The notes under the pieces: model-generated | What the model was told of the DNA's origin: nothing | Database searches by the model: none | What the model saw: only the letters and a program-made list of their open reading frames with translations | Made by a program: the position numbers and the translations under genes | Part shown: piece after piece, positions 43,633 through 46,131 of the stretch | Layout of the letters: each line of letters starts with the position of its first letter | Position numbering within the stretch: the stretch's first letter is position 1 | NCBI RefSeq assembly: GCF_010686765.1 | Contig: NZ_JAAGWF010000031.1 | Location: 1 to 46,131 of the forward strand | Direction: 5' to 3' | Length of the DNA stretch: 46,131 nt | Source of the DNA: Geodermatophilus sabuli | GTDB taxonomy: Bacteria > Actinomycetota > Actinomycetes > Mycobacteriales > Geodermatophilaceae

Positions 43633-45851
43633 TTCGCCTCCGCCTCGGTGCGACCCGCCCCGGCACCGACCAGCCGCTCGTGCTCCGCGATGGCCCGCTT
43701 CTCCTCCGCGGTCGGGAAGAGCCCGGCAGGCTCGACGAGCTTCGACGGCACAGCCGGTTCCTCCGTGGTCGGCAGGCCCCCCGCCCGGATCGCCCGCATG
43801 ATCACCACCGCGGCGTGGGCGGCCACGACCAGCGTCAGCAGCGCGAAGACGGCCTGCAGGATGCCGTTGAGCGTGGAGTTGAAGATGACCTGGTCCATCT
43901 GCCCCTGATCGGTGGCGGGTGCCAGGACCTCCCCGGCGTCCTGGGCGTCGCGGTACACGCTCGCCTGGGTGAAGTAGCCGACCCGCGGGTCGCCGGAGAA
44001 GACCTTCTGCCAGCTCGCGGTCATGGTGACGACGAGGTCCCAGACCAACGGGATCCCGGGCACCCACGCGTAGCGGAGCTTCCCGTGCTTGATGAGCAGC
44101 ACGGTGCACAGCGTCAGCGCGATGGCCGCCAGCAGCTGGTTGGCGATGCCGAACAGCGGGAAGAGCTGGTTGACCCCGCCCAGCGGGTCGGTGACGCCGA
44201 TGTAGAGCACCGAGCCCCACAGGCCGACGACGACGGCGCTGGCGATGATGTTGCCCGGCCGCCACGACAGGTCGCCGAACTTCTTCCAGACGTTGCCGAC
44301 CGTGTCCTGCAGCATGAACCGGCCCACGCGGGTGCCGGCGTCGACGGCGGTGAGGATGAACAGCGCCTCGAACATGATCGCGAAGTGGTACCAGAACGCC
44401 TGGCCGCCACCGCCGAACGCCTGGCTGAACACCTGGGCCAGACCGACCGCCAGCGCCGGGGCGCCGCCGGTCCGCGAGATCAGGGTGTCCTCCTGCACCT
44501 CCGCGGACGCCTGCGCGAGCTGGTTGGCCGTCGTGTCGAACCCGAGACCCTGCACGAAGGCGGCGGCGGACTCCGCCGTCCCGCCGGTCGCCCCGGCCGG
44601 GCTGTTCATCGCGAAGTAGAGGCCCTGGTCGATGACACAGGCCGCGATCAGGGCGCTGACGGCGACGAAGGACTCCATCAACATGCCGCCGTAGCCGATG
44701 AGCCGGACCTGGCTCTCCTTGGCGACCATCTTCGGCGTCGTCCCGGACGAGATCAGGGCGTGGAAACCCGACAGTGCACCGCAGGCGATGGTGATGAACA
44801 CGAACGGGAACAGCGAGCCGGCGAACACCGGGCCGGTGCCCTCCCGGGCGAAGTCGGTCACCGCGTCGGCCTGCAGCACCGGGCGGGCGACGATCAGGCT
44901 GATCGCCAGCAGCACGATCACGCCGACCTTCATGAAGGTCGAGAGGTAGTCGCGCGGGGTGAGCAGCAGCCAGACCGGCAGCACCGAGGCGACGAAGCCG
45001 TAGACGACCAGCGCGAGGACCAGCCACTCCTTGGAGAGGGTCAGCGTCTCGCCGAGCGCGCTGTCCTCGATCCAGCCGCCCGAGACGATGGCCAGCAGGA
45101 GCAGCGCGACGCCGATGCCGGTCGCCTCGAGCACCCTGCCCGGCCGGAGCCGGCGCAGGTACACGCCCATGAACAGCGCGATCGGGATGGTGAGCCCGAT
45201 GGACCAGACGCCCCACGGCGACTCGGCCAGCGCGTTGACCACGATCAGCGCGAGCACCGCCAGGATGATGATCATGATCGCGAAGACGGCGATCAGCGCG
45301 GCGACGCCGCCGACCACGCCGATCTCCTCGCGGATCATCTGGCCGAGGCTCTTCCCGTTGCGGCGCATCGAGAAGAACAGGACGGTCATGTCCTGGACGG
45401 CGCCGGCGAAGATGACGCCGACCACGATCCAGATCGTGCCCGGCAGGTAGCCCATCTGCGCCGCGAGGACGGGGCCGACGAGCGGGCCGGCGCCGGCGAT
45501 CGCGGCGAAGTGGTGCCCGAAGAGGACCCGGCGGTCGGTGACGTCGAAGTCGACGCCGTTCTCCAGCCGCTCGGCCGGGGTCGCCCGCTCGTCGTCGGCC
45601 CGCAGCACCTTGTAGGTGATGAACCGCGAGTAGAAGCGGTAGGCGATCGCGTACGAGCACAGCGCCGCGAACAGCAGCCAGAGCGCGGAGATCGTCTCGC
45701 CCCGGGCGATGGCCAGCACGCCCCAGCAGACCGCGCCGACCACCGCCACCGTGAGCCAGACCAGCACGGACCGGACCGACGGGCGGCGGGCCGTCCCCCC
45801 GTTCGGGGACTGCCCGCCGCCGGTGTCGTGCCTGCTGACGGTCGTGGACAT
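43629..45851 (-). CDS. cstA: CstA family carbon-starvation transporter (peptide/pyruvate)
   Basis: 740 residues with about 16-18 membrane helices. CstA marks: YRFYSRFITYKVLRADDERATPAERLENGVDFDVTDRRVLFGHHFAAIAGAGPLVGPVLAAQMGYLPG near the N-terminus, the LFFSMRRNGKSLGQMIREEIG stretch, the FITIACGALSGFHALISSGTTPKM motif and the late GLWGSVLYIGVTDPLGGVNQLFPLFGIANQLLAAIAL. Characterised relatives import peptides or pyruvate during starvation. The ATG has AGGAGG 8 bases upstream. Forms an operon with the ybdD-type gene. Confidence 0.94.
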   Translation of the reverse strand: MSTTVSRHDTGGGQSPNGGTARRPSVRSVLVWLTVAVVGAVCWGVLAIARGETISALWLLFAALCSYAIAYRFYSRFITYKVLRADDERATPAERLENGVDFDVTDRRVLFGHHFAAIAGAGPLVGPVLAAQMGYLPGTIWIVVGVIFAGAVQDMTVLFFSMRRNGKSLGQMIREEIGVVGGVAALIAVFAIMIIILAVLALIVVNALAESPWGVWSIGLTIPIALFMGVYLRRLRPGRVLEATGIGVALLLLAIVSGGWIEDSALGETLTLSKEWLVLALVVYGFVASVLPVWLLLTPRDYLSTFMKVGVIVLLAISLIVARPVLQADAVTDFAREGTGPVFAGSLFPFVFITIACGALSGFHALISSGTTPKMVAKESQVRLIGYGGMLMESFVAVSALIAACVIDQGLYFAMNSPAGATGGTAESAAAFVQGLGFDTTANQLAQASAEVQEDTLISRTGGAPALAVGLAQVFSQAFGGGGQAFWYHFAIMFEALFILTAVDAGTRVGRFMLQDTVGNVWKKFGDLSWRPGNIIASAVVVGLWGSVLYIGVTDPLGGVNQLFPLFGIANQLLAAIALTLCTVLLIKHGKLRYAWVPGIPLVWDLVVTMTASWQKVFSGDPRVGYFTQASVYRDAQDAGEVLAPATDQGQMDQVIFNSTLNGILQAVFALLTLVVAAHAAVVIMRAIRAGGLPTTEEPAVPSKLVEPAGLFPTAEEKRAIAEHERLVGAGAGRTEAEAK

Positions 45852-45985
45852 CGCGCGCCTCCTGCATGCCGGCAGCGCCCCGAGCGACGCTGCTCACGGT
45901 CGAGGAGATCATGCTGCGAACGATCCCCGCCCACCACCGGAGGGGTCCCCCACCCCCGCCAGCCTGCGGGTGGTGAGGAGACGGG

Positions 45986-46043
45986 CGGCCCCGTCCAGAG
46001 GCTCCCGCCGAGCGTGCGAGGCGTGAGGAGGACGGGTCCTCTT
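45986..46043 (-). repeat. Stop-adjacent intergenic repeat, copy C
   Basis: About 58 bases. On the minus strand it starts right after the stop of the edge gene with AAGAGGACCCGTCCTCCTCA and ends GGACGGGGCCG. Same orientation to its upstream gene as copies A and B. Confidence 0.7.
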
Positions 46044-46131
46044 TCAGGCGTTGCCCCAGACCTCCTGGGCGGTCTCCACGACCAGGGCCAGCTTGGCGAT
46101 CTGCTCGTCGCGGGTCAGCGCGTTGCCCTCC
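46044..46131 (-). CDS. 3' end of an unidentified gene
   Basis: The last 28 codons of a minus-strand gene that enters from the right edge: a helical end containing TRDEQIAKLALVVETAQEVWG, then stop. The codon use and Glu/Ala/Leu helix look truly coding, but too little is present to name the family. Its stop is followed at once by repeat copy C. Confidence 0.6.
   Translation of the reverse strand, partial: EGNALTRDEQIAKLALVVETAQEVWGNA

Overview
The window is a very GC-rich stretch of actinobacterial chromosome. GTG starts, 4-base GTGA stop/start overlaps and leaderless -10 boxes (TAnnnT, 6-7 bases before the start codon) are common. Family content and gene order point to an actinomycete, plausibly Geodermatophilaceae (Blastococcus, Geodermatophilus or Modestobacter type); the genus cannot be fixed from sequence alone. 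Much of the first 35 kb follows an order I know from Mycobacterium tuberculosis (roughly Rv2194 to Rv2220): qcrCAB, ctaF/ctaC, asnB, erpA, a DUF3043 protein, gcvT, pepA, dihydrolipoyl acyltransferase, a TIGR01777 epimerase, lipB, lipA, a DUF4191 protein, an RDD protein and glnA.

Layout. 1-5.0 kb: respiratory supercomplex genes (qcrC 3' part, qcrA, qcrB; convergent ctaF and ctaC). 5.2-9.1 kb: two small membrane proteins, asparagine synthase, A-type Fe-S carrier, DUF3043 protein. 9.2-12.9 kb: an aldo/keto reductase broken by one base, a 70-residue conserved protein, and a tight four-gene envelope cassette (holin-like, DUF3618, DUF4235, YihY/BrkB) behind a possible stress-sigma promoter. 12.9-20.5 kb: gcvT, pepA, a small hypothetical gene, dihydrolipoyl dehydrogenase, a two-lipoyl-domain E2 and an epimerase. 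20.5-30.1 kb: a membrane-anchored kinase, peptidase E, lipB, leuS behind a likely leucine attenuator, an F420-type LLM oxidoreductase, an apolipoprotein-like repeat protein and lipA. lipB and lipA make and attach the lipoyl groups used by the E2 and by the glycine cleavage system. 30.2-34.9 kb: DUF4191, an MFS/cNMP-binding fusion, RDD, and glnA behind a full GlnR-type operator. 35-36.7 kb: a class A flavin monooxygenase with a short-ORF leader. 36.7-40.8 kb: a siderophore ABC uptake operon behind an IdeR/DmdR-type iron box. 40.9-46.1 kb: a two-domain ABM-type protein, a divergent acyl-CoA synthetase, a CstA peptide/pyruvate transporter with its YbdD partner, and the end of an unidentified gene.

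Most notable: (1) a leaderless 11-codon leader ORF with tandem Leu codons and a U-tract terminator in front of leuS; (2) an oriented ~58-bp repeat that starts directly after stop codons, three good copies; (3) a protein with prolines at exact 11-residue spacing like an apolipoprotein; (4) two reading-frame breaks, in qcrC and in an aldo/keto reductase, which may be assembly errors; (5) short leader ORFs before peptidase E and before the flavin monooxygenase. No tRNA, rRNA, IS element, prophage or CRISPR array was seen. I saw no wholly new multigene system; the region is mostly conserved housekeeping sequence with new-looking regulatory details.
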